Assembly (NCBI GenBank): GCA_051209155.1
Contig: JBPJGB010000002.1
Origin: Actomonas sp051209155
GTDB taxonomy: Bacteria > Verrucomicrobiota > Verrucomicrobiia > Opitutales > Opitutaceae
DNA: 64,000 nucleotides
Direction: 5' to 3' (one strand)
Under the pieces are notes generated by a model. It did not search any database. It was not told the origin of the DNA and saw nothing but the letters and a program-made list of their open reading frames with translations. Position numbers and translations under genes: made by a program. Of the stretch, positions 8,365 through 15,836 are shown one piece after another; the first letter of the stretch is position 1, and each line of letters starts with the position of its first letter.

Positions 8365-8447
8365 AAATTGGGTTCCAGCCGCGAAGCCGCAGGGCACTTT
8401 TGCTCGTTAAAGTGTGCCGCAAGGTAGGATTTGGGGCCGAAAGGAAG

Positions 8448-8466
8448 TGTAACCTATTAGGTTACA
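8448..8466. promoter_or_regulatory. 19-bp palindrome, family copy 2
   Basis: TGTAACCTA-T-TAGGTTACA, perfect around one central base. It differs from copy 1 by a compensated pair of changes (C-G to A-T at the fourth base and its partner), so symmetry is kept while sequence changes, which argues for selection on the dyad. It lies 64 bp downstream of the HDOD gene end and 227 bp upstream of the ACT gene. Confidence 0.55.
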
Positions 8467-8529
8467 ATTGATCCGGGTTTTGGATGGAAATGGGTGGGGC
8501 CTCTTGGCGGGCAAGGCGCGGGGGGCGGG

Positions 8530-10218
8530 TTAGACGAGGGCGGCCTGGCTGGCGACGCGGGCGACGAGTTCGAAGAGGCGTTGGATGGGGGCGAGTTCGT
8601 TGGGGCCGAAAGGTTGGCGGCGGGCGTTTTCCCAGCCGATGAGCAGGATGCCTTTGAGTTCGCGACGATGAGCGACGGGCAGCGCCAGAAAACTGCGTGG
8701 CGCGTTGTCTGACTTGAGCCACGGCGGCAGGAGCGGGTTGATCTTGGGCTCGGCGGTGTCCTTGACGGCGAGGTTGCGCAGGTGCTGATGACAAAGGAGG
8801 AAGGCGTTGCGCTCGTTGGCCGAGAACAGGGTGCGATGGCCCAACTCGTCGCTCAAAGGGCCGCGGCCGCGATGGATGGTAAAGGTGCGGCCGCGGGAGT
8901 CTGGTTGGGCGTAGATGAGGTCGCGTGGAGCGAGACTTTGCCACACGGTATCGAGCGCGAGTTGGAGCGTTTCGTCGGGACAGCCGGATTCCTCCATACG
9001 CTTCAGGATGTCGGCGGAAACCGGCTCCGGCGTCAGGCGTGCGGCGGGAGCACTGTCGGGAGCGGAGCTGGCGGGCGTGGGGGATTCAGCCAGCAGGTCA
9101 CGTTCGGCGATGGAGGGCGCGGAGCTGGGCGGCGTCGGTCGCACGGTGGCGTCGTCGACGTGTTGTCCGGCGGTCACCGATGCGAATGGGGTCGCGGCGA
9201 GTGGTTCCGCATGGTGGGGCGATGCGGGAGGCGGAGTTGAGCTCGAGGTGGCGGCGGGACTGGGTTCCGCCGCGGCCTTGGTGAGGGAGTGCACGCGGTC
9301 GCGCAGACGGTTAAGACCCGGGGCGAGGTTGCGCGCGGTGGCAGCGTGGGCAGAGACCAGGCGCGTGAGCCGTTCACTGGCGGTGGCGAGGATGTCGGTC
9401 AGCTCGTGGGCGAAGTGGGGGAAATCGGCGGCGGCCTTGGCCATGATCTTGTCCCGGGCGTCTTCGAATTTACGGGCATCGAGGGAAGCGTCGAGGGTCA
9501 CCTCGCTAATCTCGAGGGCGACGGCGGCCAAGCGCTGCATCTTGCGGTCGGTCCAAGCGGCTTCGTCGTCGGGCAATTCATGCTGGCGCACGGCGTTGAG
9601 GATGGGCTTGGGCAGATTGGCGGATTTGAGCAGTTCGTAGCCGAGTTCGAGCGGGGTGAGGCCAAAGGCTTTGCGGTAGGCGATATCACCTGCGCCGGCC
9701 TCGGCGGCATCGCGGGCGGAGCGAAAGTCGTCGGTCATGAAGGTGCCGAGCAGGAGTCGACCGAAGTTGCGCAGAGCGGCGCAGACGAACGCGAGTTCCG
9801 GCGACATAAGGGGCGAACGTTCGGCGACGACTTGGGCGACCATGCCGCTGCAGAGCGACAAGGTGGACATCTGGCGTTGTTCGGTGGGGCTGGTGCTGCG
9901 CTCGGCGTGGTCGAGCAGCATGAGCGACATGGCGAGGGTGCGCACCCGGTTGAAACCGATGGTGTGAATGGCTTCGGTCACGGACGTGATCTCTGCCCCA
10001 GAGGGGTTGTAGCCGAAGGTGTTGGCGGCGGCGACGACGCGCAGCAGGATCGACTGATCCTGATTGATCATGTCGGCCATGTCGCTGATCGAGATGCTGC
10101 CCTCGTCGCTGCTGAGCGCGCGAATGATGCGCACCAGCTCCGGCATGGAGGTGACCTGCCCCGATTTGAGGGCATGGTCGATTCGCTGCAAAGTTTGGTT
10201 GGCGAGCTTCTGGGGCAC
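8530..10218 (-). CDS. HDOD-domain protein with C-terminal GAF-like domain (paralog 1)
   Basis: 562 aa. Residues ~10-290 form an HDOD domain (MINQDQSILLRVVAAANTFG, ALRNFGRLLLGTF, GYELLKSANLPKPILNAVRQHE), a relative of HD phosphohydrolases without the metal ligands and typical of signalling proteins. A Pro/Ala/Ser-rich linker (~300-400) joins a C-terminal GAF-like domain (~415-562: NAFLLCHQHLRNLAV, RSFLALPVAHRRELKGILLI, PIQRLFELVARVA). It is cytoplasmic, with no signal peptide. The gene directly upstream (11930-10248) is a full-length paralog and the spacing is about 30 bp, so both are probably co-transcribed. The function of the pair is unknown. Confidence 0.85.
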   Translation of the reverse strand: MPQKLANQTLQRIDHALKSGQVTSMPELVRIIRALSSDEGSISISDMADMINQDQSILLRVVAAANTFGYNPSGAEITSVTEAIHTIGFNRVRTLAMSLMLLDHAERSTSPTEQRQMSTLSLCSGMVAQVVAERSPLMSPELAFVCAALRNFGRLLLGTFMTDDFRSARDAAEAGAGDIAYRKAFGLTPLELGYELLKSANLPKPILNAVRQHELPDDEAAWTDRKMQRLAAVALEISEVTLDASLDARKFEDARDKIMAKAAADFPHFAHELTDILATASERLTRLVSAHAATARNLAPGLNRLRDRVHSLTKAAAEPSPAATSSSTPPPASPHHAEPLAATPFASVTAGQHVDDATVRPTPPSSAPSIAERDLLAESPTPASSAPDSAPAARLTPEPVSADILKRMEESGCPDETLQLALDTVWQSLAPRDLIYAQPDSRGRTFTIHRGRGPLSDELGHRTLFSANERNAFLLCHQHLRNLAVKDTAEPKINPLLPPWLKSDNAPRSFLALPVAHRRELKGILLIGWENARRQPFGPNELAPIQRLFELVARVASQAALV

Positions 10219-10247
10219 GGGGGGGAGGTGTTGGCGCGCGCGGGTGC

Positions 10248-11930
10248 TCAGGCCACCGCGGCGAAGCGATTGGTTGCAGCGCCGCTTTGCTGGGCGACAA
10301 TTTCAAAGAGGGATTGAATCGGGGTGAGTTCGTCGCTGGCGAACGGGGCGGTGCGCGCCTTGTCCCAACCAATGAAGAGCAGTCCCTGCAGCACGCGTTG
10401 GTGGTGAACGGGAATCGCGAGAAAGGAACGAGGGGCATCGGCGCCCTTCAACCAATCGGGCAGGTGACGGAAAACGCGCGGGTCGGTGCTGTCCTGGATC
10501 GAGAGGTTGATGAGGCGATCGTGGCAGAGGAACAGGGCGTTGCGATCAGAGCGGCGAAAGAGGGTGCGTTCGCCGAGGCGATCGGCGAGCGGGCCTTTGC
10601 CGATCACGATGCGGAAACTGCGGCCGCTGGAATCGAGTCCGCAGAAAAACATGTCGTGAGGGGTGAGCGTTTTCCAGACGGCGTTGAGCGCGAAGGGCAG
10701 CGGATTGGCGGCGCCGGTCTTGCCGGACTCGATGGCGGCGAGCGCGTTGTCGATGGCGGTGCGAGTGGTCTCACGGCGACGAGGAGCGGGGGACGGGGAG
10801 GTCTCGGGGTCGGCGGCCGGGGTGGTGGCGCGGCGGGGCGTGAGGGTGGGTTGGGCGGCGGGGCGCGACCGGGCGGTGGGTTTGTCGGGATCGCTGGGCA
10901 GGGAGGGTTTGAGCGCGGGCGGGGCGTGGGCGTCGCCGGGGGGCAGGTAGCTCGGTGGCTTGGTGTCGGCGAGCTCGGGTTTGCCGTTGATGGGGGTGGC
11001 GCGAGCGCGGTGGCGCAGACGATCGCGCACGATGGAGCCAATGGCCGCGCCGCCGGCCGCGGAGGAGAGGAGGGCGAGGCGTTGCTCGGTTTCCTTGAGA
11101 ATGTTGGGTGTGCGTTCGACCAGGAAGGGGAAATCACGGCCGGCTTTGCGGATCATTTCCTCCTGCGCTTTGGCGAAGCCGCGATCGGCGACGTCGGAGT
11201 CGAGCGAGAGTTCGCTGAACTTGAGCGAGAAGGTCGCGAGTTTGTGCATGATGCGCTCGGACCAAGCGACCTCGGCGCCAGCGGGTGGCTCGTGCTGGCG
11301 CACGGCGTTGAGAATGGGGCTGGGGAGGTTGGCGGACTTGAGCAGCTCGTAGCCGAGTTGAAAGGGCGAGAGGCCAAAGACGCGGGTGAAGGCGGCGTCG
11401 CCCTCGCCGGAGTCGGCGGCGGCAACGGCCTCGCGGAACTCGTCGATCATGAAGGTGCCGAGCAAGAGGCGTCCAAAGTTGCGCAGCGAGGCGCAGACGA
11501 AGGCGGTCTCGGGGTTGATCGCGCCGGCGTGCTCGGCCATGACCTGCGCGACGAGGCCGCTGGTGAGCGAGATGGCCGCCATCTGCCGTTGTTCCCAGGC
11601 ACTGCTGGTGCGGCCGGCGTGGTCGAGCAGCATGAGCGACATGGCGAGCATGCGCACACGGTTGAAGCCGACGGTGTGGATGGCGTCGGAGACCGAGGTG
11701 ATCTCGATGTTGGTGGGATTGTAGCCGAAGGTGTTGGCGGCGGCGATGACCCGGGTGAGGATGGTGGAGTCCTGGTTGATGAGTTCGGCGAGCTCGCCGA
11801 TGGACACCGAGCCTTCGTCTTTGCTGAGCGCGCGGATGATTCGCACGAGTTCGGGCATCGAGGCGACTTGCCCGGATTTGAGGGCAGAATCGACGGTATT
11901 TAGGGTCTGTTGGGCCAGCACTTCGTCCAC
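10248..11930 (-). CDS. HDOD-domain protein with C-terminal GAF-like domain (paralog 2)
   Basis: 560 aa from a GTG at 11930. The frame is open further upstream into mobA, but that extension is low-complexity shadow; alignment with the neighbour (VDEVLAQQTLNTVDSALKSG against MPQKLANQTLQRIDHALKSG) puts the start exactly at this GTG. Same order as paralog 1: HDOD domain (~5-280), disordered Pro/Ala/Arg linker (~290-420), GAF-like domain (NALFLCHDRLINLSI, RSFLAIPVHHQRVLQGLLFI, PIQSLFEIVAQQ). The HDOD parts are much more similar than the linkers. A palindrome at 11975-11989 lies 45 bp upstream. Confidence 0.85.
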   Translation of the reverse strand: MDEVLAQQTLNTVDSALKSGQVASMPELVRIIRALSKDEGSVSIGELAELINQDSTILTRVIAAANTFGYNPTNIEITSVSDAIHTVGFNRVRMLAMSLMLLDHAGRTSSAWEQRQMAAISLTSGLVAQVMAEHAGAINPETAFVCASLRNFGRLLLGTFMIDEFREAVAAADSGEGDAAFTRVFGLSPFQLGYELLKSANLPSPILNAVRQHEPPAGAEVAWSERIMHKLATFSLKFSELSLDSDVADRGFAKAQEEMIRKAGRDFPFLVERTPNILKETEQRLALLSSAAGGAAIGSIVRDRLRHRARATPINGKPELADTKPPSYLPPGDAHAPPALKPSLPSDPDKPTARSRPAAQPTLTPRRATTPAADPETSPSPAPRRRETTRTAIDNALAAIESGKTGAANPLPFALNAVWKTLTPHDMFFCGLDSSGRSFRIVIGKGPLADRLGERTLFRRSDRNALFLCHDRLINLSIQDSTDPRVFRHLPDWLKGADAPRSFLAIPVHHQRVLQGLLFIGWDKARTAPFASDELTPIQSLFEIVAQQSGAATNRFAAVA

Positions 11931-11974
11931 TCGTATATCTACGGACGATTGCGGGAGGGCTTGAGGGAACTTCT

Positions 11975-11989
11975 GGGGTAAATTACCCC
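11975..11989. promoter_or_regulatory. 15-bp palindrome between mobA and the HDOD pair
   Basis: GGGGTAA-A-TTACCCC, perfect around one base, between the mobA stop (11992) and the HDOD start (11930). It could be an operator for the HDOD pair or a weak 7-bp terminator hairpin. Its half-site TTACCCC differs from the 19-bp palindrome family. Confidence 0.4.
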
Positions 11990-11991
11990 GG

Positions 11992-12582
11992 TTAATCCGT
12001 TTCGACGTCGCCGGGGTGGTTCCAGTTGGCGAAAGGGCGTTCGTCGGGGAAGTCCAACAAGTCCAGATGCGCGGCGACGGCGGGCTCGGCGAGGAGGCGG
12101 CGCAGGCTGAGCCGGCCCATATTGAGAGCGGCGCGGAAGGGCGTGAGCAATGAACGCGGGTAGAGGGCAACCAGCGGTTGCGTGCCGCCGACCGAGCGGG
12201 CTACGACCCCGCGCGTGGGGGAGGTCGTGCGGGCGAGGAGGGCGTGCAGGATCTCGTGGGTCAGGGACGGCGCGTCTACCGGGATGACAAGCACGTGGTC
12301 GGTCGTGGCGTGTTGGAGCAGTTGCACCAAGGCACCGAGGGGGCCGGCGGTGCCGTCGTCGTCGAGACGGGTCACATCGGCGGGCACGGTCGGCAGGTGC
12401 TGTGCGTCGCGAGCGGCGACGACGCGGGAGATGGGGGGCGGGGTGAGCGCGGCCAGGGTCGCGAGTTGGTGACTGAGTAGCGGGCTGCGTGAGCCGGGCG
12501 CGGGCAGGAGCGCTTTGTCGGTGCCCATGCGACGGGAGTGACCGCCGCAAAGCACGGCGGCGGTATAGGTGAACGGGGTCAC
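11992..12582 (-). CDS. mobA: Molybdenum cofactor guanylyltransferase
   Basis: 196 aa. MobA attaches GMP to molybdopterin to form the guanine dinucleotide cofactor used by formate-dehydrogenase-type enzymes. The nucleotide-binding loop reads LCGGHSRRMGTDKALL (residues ~11-26), matching LxGGxSxRMGxDKAxL, followed by DDDGTAGPLGALVQLL, the metal-site segment VIPVDAPSLT and, at the end, the substrate-binding FANWNHPGD. The start overlaps the fdhD stop in an ATGA (12579-12582), so it is translationally coupled to fdhD, which fits a shared role in maturing the oxidoreductase encoded upstream at 15694-13478. Confidence 0.92.
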   Translation of the reverse strand: MTPFTYTAAVLCGGHSRRMGTDKALLPAPGSRSPLLSHQLATLAALTPPPISRVVAARDAQHLPTVPADVTRLDDDGTAGPLGALVQLLQHATTDHVLVIPVDAPSLTHEILHALLARTTSPTRGVVARSVGGTQPLVALYPRSLLTPFRAALNMGRLSLRRLLAEPAVAAHLDLLDFPDERPFANWNHPGDVETD

Positions 12583-13388
12583 GGGGCGAGCCGGCCGGCG
12601 TAGAGGTTGAAGCGGTCGTCGCGGAGAAAGCCCACGAGCGTCTGGCCGGTGTCGCGGGCGAGGTCGACCGCGAGGCTCGTGGGCGCGGAGATGCCGGCGA
12701 TGAGCGAGACGCCGGCGGCGAGGGCCTTTTGCCCGATCTCGAAGGCAATGCGACCTGAGACGAGCAGGCCGAGGGCCGGCAGATCGGCGCGGCGGTCGAG
12801 CAGGGCGCGACCGAGGACCTTGTCGACGGCGTTGTGTCGGCCAACGTCCTCGCGGGTGACGAGCAGGTCCCCGGTGGTGGGATCGAAGAGGGCGGCGGCG
12901 TGAAGTCCGCCGGTGGCCTGGAAGGTGGACTGCGCGGCGTGCAGGCGGGCGGGGAGCGCGCGCAGGATGGCCGGGGTGGTTGCGGGAGGTAAGATGGATG
13001 GCTTTCGGCTCGGTCGCACGGCCTCAATGGTGGCTTTGCCACAGAGGCCGCAGGAGGAGGCGGTGAAAACGTGGCGCGAGAGTTTCTCGAGATCGACGCT
13101 GGCGGGATCGCGCAGGCGGACGTGGATCACGTTACCCGGGCCGCCGTCGGTCGCGGAGCAGATGTCGAGGTCGAGCAGGTCGTCGACGGAGGAAAGCACG
13201 CCTTCGGTGAAGAGAAAGCCGGTGGCGAGTTCCTCATCGTGGCCGGGGGTGCGCATGGTGAGCGCGACCGAGCGGCCCTCGACCCGAATCTCCAGCGGCT
13301 CCTCGACGGCGAGCGCGTCGTCGGCCGTCGACGAGGAGTCGGCGGCGAAGCGTTGAATCGTGGTGGTTTGCGAGGGGCGGAGAGGCAC
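12579..13388 (-). CDS. fdhD: Formate dehydrogenase accessory sulfurtransferase
   Basis: FdhD passes sulfur from a cysteine desulfurase to the molybdenum cofactor of formate-dehydrogenase-type enzymes. The catalytic loop CGLC (in SSCGLCGKATIEAV) is intact, as are ATGFLFTEGV, LVTREDVGRHNAVDKVLG and the C-terminal SLAVDLARDTGQTLVGFLR. A TTG at 13430 would give 14 more residues, but that segment is encoded by a pyrimidine-rich repeat-like leader; the GTG at 13388 (VPLRPSQTTTIQRF) starts next to conserved sequence. The choice is not certain. It lies between fdhF (89 bp upstream) and mobA (4-nt overlap). Confidence 0.9.
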   Translation of the reverse strand: MPLRPSQTTTIQRFAADSSSTADDALAVEEPLEIRVEGRSVALTMRTPGHDEELATGFLFTEGVLSSVDDLLDLDICSATDGGPGNVIHVRLRDPASVDLEKLSRHVFTASSCGLCGKATIEAVRPSRKPSILPPATTPAILRALPARLHAAQSTFQATGGLHAAALFDPTTGDLLVTREDVGRHNAVDKVLGRALLDRRADLPALGLLVSGRIAFEIGQKALAAGVSLIAGISAPTSLAVDLARDTGQTLVGFLRDDRFNLYAGRLAP

Positions 13389-13397
13389 GGATCTTCT

Positions 13398-13467
13398 ACA
13401 GGAGGAAAGGGAGGGAAACGGAGAAGCCAACGGCGGAGTGGCTCCGTTGTCCTCTGTTTCCTCCTGT
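13398..13467. repeat. Purine/pyrimidine inverted-repeat element in the fdhF-fdhD gap
   Basis: A 70-bp element with outer arms ACAGGAGGAAA (13398-13408) and TTTCCTCCTGT (13457-13467) and inner arms AACGGAG (~13417) and CTCCGTT (13442-13448), all perfectly complementary. One strand is almost purely purine on the left and pyrimidine on the right. It sits in the leader of fdhD and could fold into a long hairpin in the fdhF-fdhD transcript. A similar element lies at 32195-32258. Confidence 0.55.
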
Positions 13468-13477
13468 GAAAATCACC

Positions 13478-15694
13478 TCAACGCGTCTCGAGTTCGACCA
13501 GAGCGTTGTAGTCGGGGACGCCGCCGCCGGCGTCCTTGCGGGTGCGGTCGATGAGATGGTTGCCTTCGGGCCAGTGGACCTGGAGGTTGCCGGGCGCGAT
13601 CGGGGCGAGGTGCACCTGCGCTTCGTAGCGGCCGAGGCGGTTGTGCAGGGTGACGCGATCGCCGTGCTTGAGGTGGCGGGCGGCGGCGTCGTCGGCGTTC
13701 ATGAGCACGGCGTCGCGGGGGGCCCCGTTGAGCGGATCGATCTCGGCGTAGATGAGGGTGTTGAACTGTTTGCCGCGGCGCGTGCTCACGTGGAAGACGC
13801 CGGTCGGTCGGTCGCCGACGGGCGGGAGCTCGACGGTGGCGAGGTGGGCGCGACCGTCGTCGGTCGGGCAGACGCCGTTGGGGCAGAGGTGCGGACCGCC
13901 GTATTGAAAGGCGTCGCCGGTCTTATTCAGATTTTGGATACCGTCGTAGAACGGCACGACCCGGGCGATCTCCTCGCGCACCGCCTGACCGGTGGCGCAG
14001 CCGAAGAGGTTTTGCGGATCGGGGCGGGCGGCGAGGGCGATGTCGCGGAGGATTTTCCACTCAGCGCGGGCTTCGCCGACCTCGCGGGGAATTTGCGGCG
14101 TGAACATGACGCGGCGCTCGGTGGAGGTTTCGGTGCCGCCGTCGTCCTGTTCGTAGCGAGTCTGGGCGGGCAGCAGGATGACCTCGTCGGCCGGTTCGAT
14201 GAGCATCTGGTCGGTGACGATGATGTCCTGGTGGATGCGCAGCGGGATGCGGCCGAGGGCGTCGGCGACGTAGCCGGGATCGGGCAGGGTGCGCAGGAAG
14301 TTGCCACCGACGAGGTGGAAGACATCGAGTTCACCGCGGTGCGCGGCTTCCACCATTTCGGTGGCGGCGAGGCCGGGTTCGGCGGGAATGTCGAAGCCGT
14401 AGTGGGCGGCGAGGTTGGCCGCGTTCTCGGCGTTGACCGCGAGACCACCGGGGAAGGCGGTGGCGTAGGCGCCCATCTCGGCGCCGCCCTGCACGGAGGA
14501 GTGGCCGCGGATGGGCATGACGCCGCACTTGTCGCGGCCGAGCCAACCGCGGGCGAGGGCGGTGTTGAGCACCATGCGCACGCCGTCGGCGCCCCACGGG
14601 TGTTGGGTGATGCCCATGGACCAGACGAAGACGCCGGAGCGGGCGTGGCCGATGAGCTCGGCAAAGGCGATCATGCGGCCGGTGGGCAGGCCGGCGGCCT
14701 TTTCCAGGACCTCCCACGATAGTTCGCGGGCGCGGGCGACGAGCACCGGCCAGCCGGTGGTGTGGTCGCGGAGGAAGGTTTCGTCGGTGAGGCCGGCGGC
14801 GTCGAGGTGTTTGATGACGCCGTAGAGGAAGGCGATGTCGCCGCCTTGGGAGACGGCATACCAATCGTCGATGAGGTCCGAGCCGAACAGTGCGCTGTCG
14901 AGGTTGGACGGCACCCAGTAGCGCTGCATGCCGGGCTCGAGGTAGGGGTTGACGATGATGACCTTGGTGCCCTGCTTGCGGGCCAGGTGTAGGTATTTCG
15001 TCGATACAGGCTGGTCGTTGGCGGGGTTGGAGCCGAAGAAGACGACGACATCGGTGCCGAACCAGTCGGAGTAGGAACAGGTCGAGGCGGCGACGCCAAG
15101 GGTCTGTTTCATGGCGGCGGATGACGGCGAGTGGCAAAGGCGGGCGGCGTTGTCGACGTGGTTGGTGCCGAGCCAGCGGGCGGCTTTTTGGGCGAGGTAG
15201 TAGATCTCGTTGGTGACGCCGCGGGACGTGACAAAGAAGGCGAGGCGGTCGGGCGTGGTGGCGCGGATCCTCTGGCCGATGGAGGCAAGGGCCTCGTCCC
15301 AGGAAATGCGGGTGAAACCGGGCTGACCCCGACGGCGGCGCAGCGGGTGCGCGAGGCGGCCGAGGTTGCGCAAGGCGCGGTTGTCGCGGGGGAGCGAGGC
15401 GACATCGGCCAGGGCGTCAGGGGCCATGGCGGGTTGGGTGTTGAGCCGCAGCAGGTTGAGCCGGGTCATGCACAGGTGCGTGCCCTTGATGGTCCAGTCG
15501 TGCAGGCCGGCGACCCCAAGGGCGCAGCCATCACAGACGCCGCGGGTCAGGATCTTCCACGCATAGGGCAGGTTGTCGCGGTTGTCCCAAATCACCTTCA
15601 GCATGTCACGGAAGTGTTTGGGTTTGGTGTGGCCGAGACCGAAGGGGGACAGTCGGGCCAGGCGCTGGCGCAGGGTGGGCCGGGGGCAGGACAT
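13478..15694 (-). CDS. FdhF/YdeP-type molybdopterin oxidoreductase (formate-dehydrogenase-like)
   Basis: 738 aa, the usual length for the YdeP-type branch of the DMSO-reductase superfamily. The N-terminal cluster-binding cysteines are C54, C57 (GVCDGCALG) and C75. The molybdenum-ligand position is occupied by C187 (AARLCHSPSS), so a standard Cys enzyme rather than selenocysteine. VVVFFGSNPANDQPVSTKY and the C-terminal cofactor domain (LKHGDRVTLHNRLGRYEA, NLQVHWPEGNHL) are intact. No Tat signal, so cytoplasmic. No NAD-binding or ferredoxin subunit accompanies it; only fdhD and mobA follow in the same operon. The true substrate of this branch is uncertain. A micro-repeat lies just upstream of the start. 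Confidence 0.88.
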   Translation of the reverse strand: MSCPRPTLRQRLARLSPFGLGHTKPKHFRDMLKVIWDNRDNLPYAWKILTRGVCDGCALGVAGLHDWTIKGTHLCMTRLNLLRLNTQPAMAPDALADVASLPRDNRALRNLGRLAHPLRRRRGQPGFTRISWDEALASIGQRIRATTPDRLAFFVTSRGVTNEIYYLAQKAARWLGTNHVDNAARLCHSPSSAAMKQTLGVAASTCSYSDWFGTDVVVFFGSNPANDQPVSTKYLHLARKQGTKVIIVNPYLEPGMQRYWVPSNLDSALFGSDLIDDWYAVSQGGDIAFLYGVIKHLDAAGLTDETFLRDHTTGWPVLVARARELSWEVLEKAAGLPTGRMIAFAELIGHARSGVFVWSMGITQHPWGADGVRMVLNTALARGWLGRDKCGVMPIRGHSSVQGGAEMGAYATAFPGGLAVNAENAANLAAHYGFDIPAEPGLAATEMVEAAHRGELDVFHLVGGNFLRTLPDPGYVADALGRIPLRIHQDIIVTDQMLIEPADEVILLPAQTRYEQDDGGTETSTERRVMFTPQIPREVGEARAEWKILRDIALAARPDPQNLFGCATGQAVREEIARVVPFYDGIQNLNKTGDAFQYGGPHLCPNGVCPTDDGRAHLATVELPPVGDRPTGVFHVSTRRGKQFNTLIYAEIDPLNGAPRDAVLMNADDAAARHLKHGDRVTLHNRLGRYEAQVHLAPIAPGNLQVHWPEGNHLIDRTRKDAGGGVPDYNALVELETR

Positions 15695-15705
15695 TCGGGG
15701 GGAGG

Positions 15706-15741
15706 AAAAGCTGAAACGCGGAAAACGGAAATGCTGAAAAT
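15706..15741 (-). repeat. Pyrimidine-rich start-codon leader repeat, copy 1
   Basis: On the plus strand it reads as AAAAGCTGAAACGCGGAAAA followed by CGGAAATGCTGAAAATG. On the transcribed strand this is a TTTCAGC/TTTTCCGCG-type pyrimidine-rich leader ending 11 nt before the ATG of the oxidoreductase gene. The 12-mer AAACGCGGAAAA is shared exactly with copies at 48574 and 61757, each next to a minus-strand start codon. Confidence 0.6.
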
Positions 15742-15774
15742 GTGAACAGTTGAATGGATGGGGTTTCGGCCCAA

Positions 15775-15808
15775 CAAAAACGCCGCCCGGCGCGAGGCCG
15801 GCGGCGTT
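15775..15808 (-). terminator. Rho-independent terminator of the cytidylate-kinase-like gene
   Basis: On the minus strand, a 9-bp GC stem (AACGCCGCC / GGCGGCGTT, arms 15800-15808 and 15779-15787) is followed by a T run at 15780-15776. It lies about 30 bp beyond the stop of the gene at 15837 and separates it from the oxidoreductase operon. Confidence 0.85.
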
Positions 15809-15836
15809 GGGGGCAAGGTGAGGGGCGGCTGGAAAA

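Larger units (their letters stand above)
8222..8529. other. 308-bp intergenic region with two related palindromes
   Basis: No credible gene lies between the ACT-domain gene and the HDOD gene upstream (both on the minus strand). The stretch holds two 19-bp palindromes (8346-8364 and 8448-8466, centres 102 bp apart). Between them is an imperfect hairpin, GGCACTTT at 8393-8400 facing AAAGTGTGCC at 8409-8418, that could act as a terminator for the HDOD gene. Both palindromes are followed by an ACA(AA)ATTG sequence, which suggests that more than the palindrome core is shared. Confidence 0.6.

Noticed and set aside
10248..12170. Longer start of the second HDOD gene extending into mobA
   Set aside because: The first ~80 residues are Pro/Ser/Thr-rich shadow of mobA, and alignment to the paralog places the start at the GTG at 11930.
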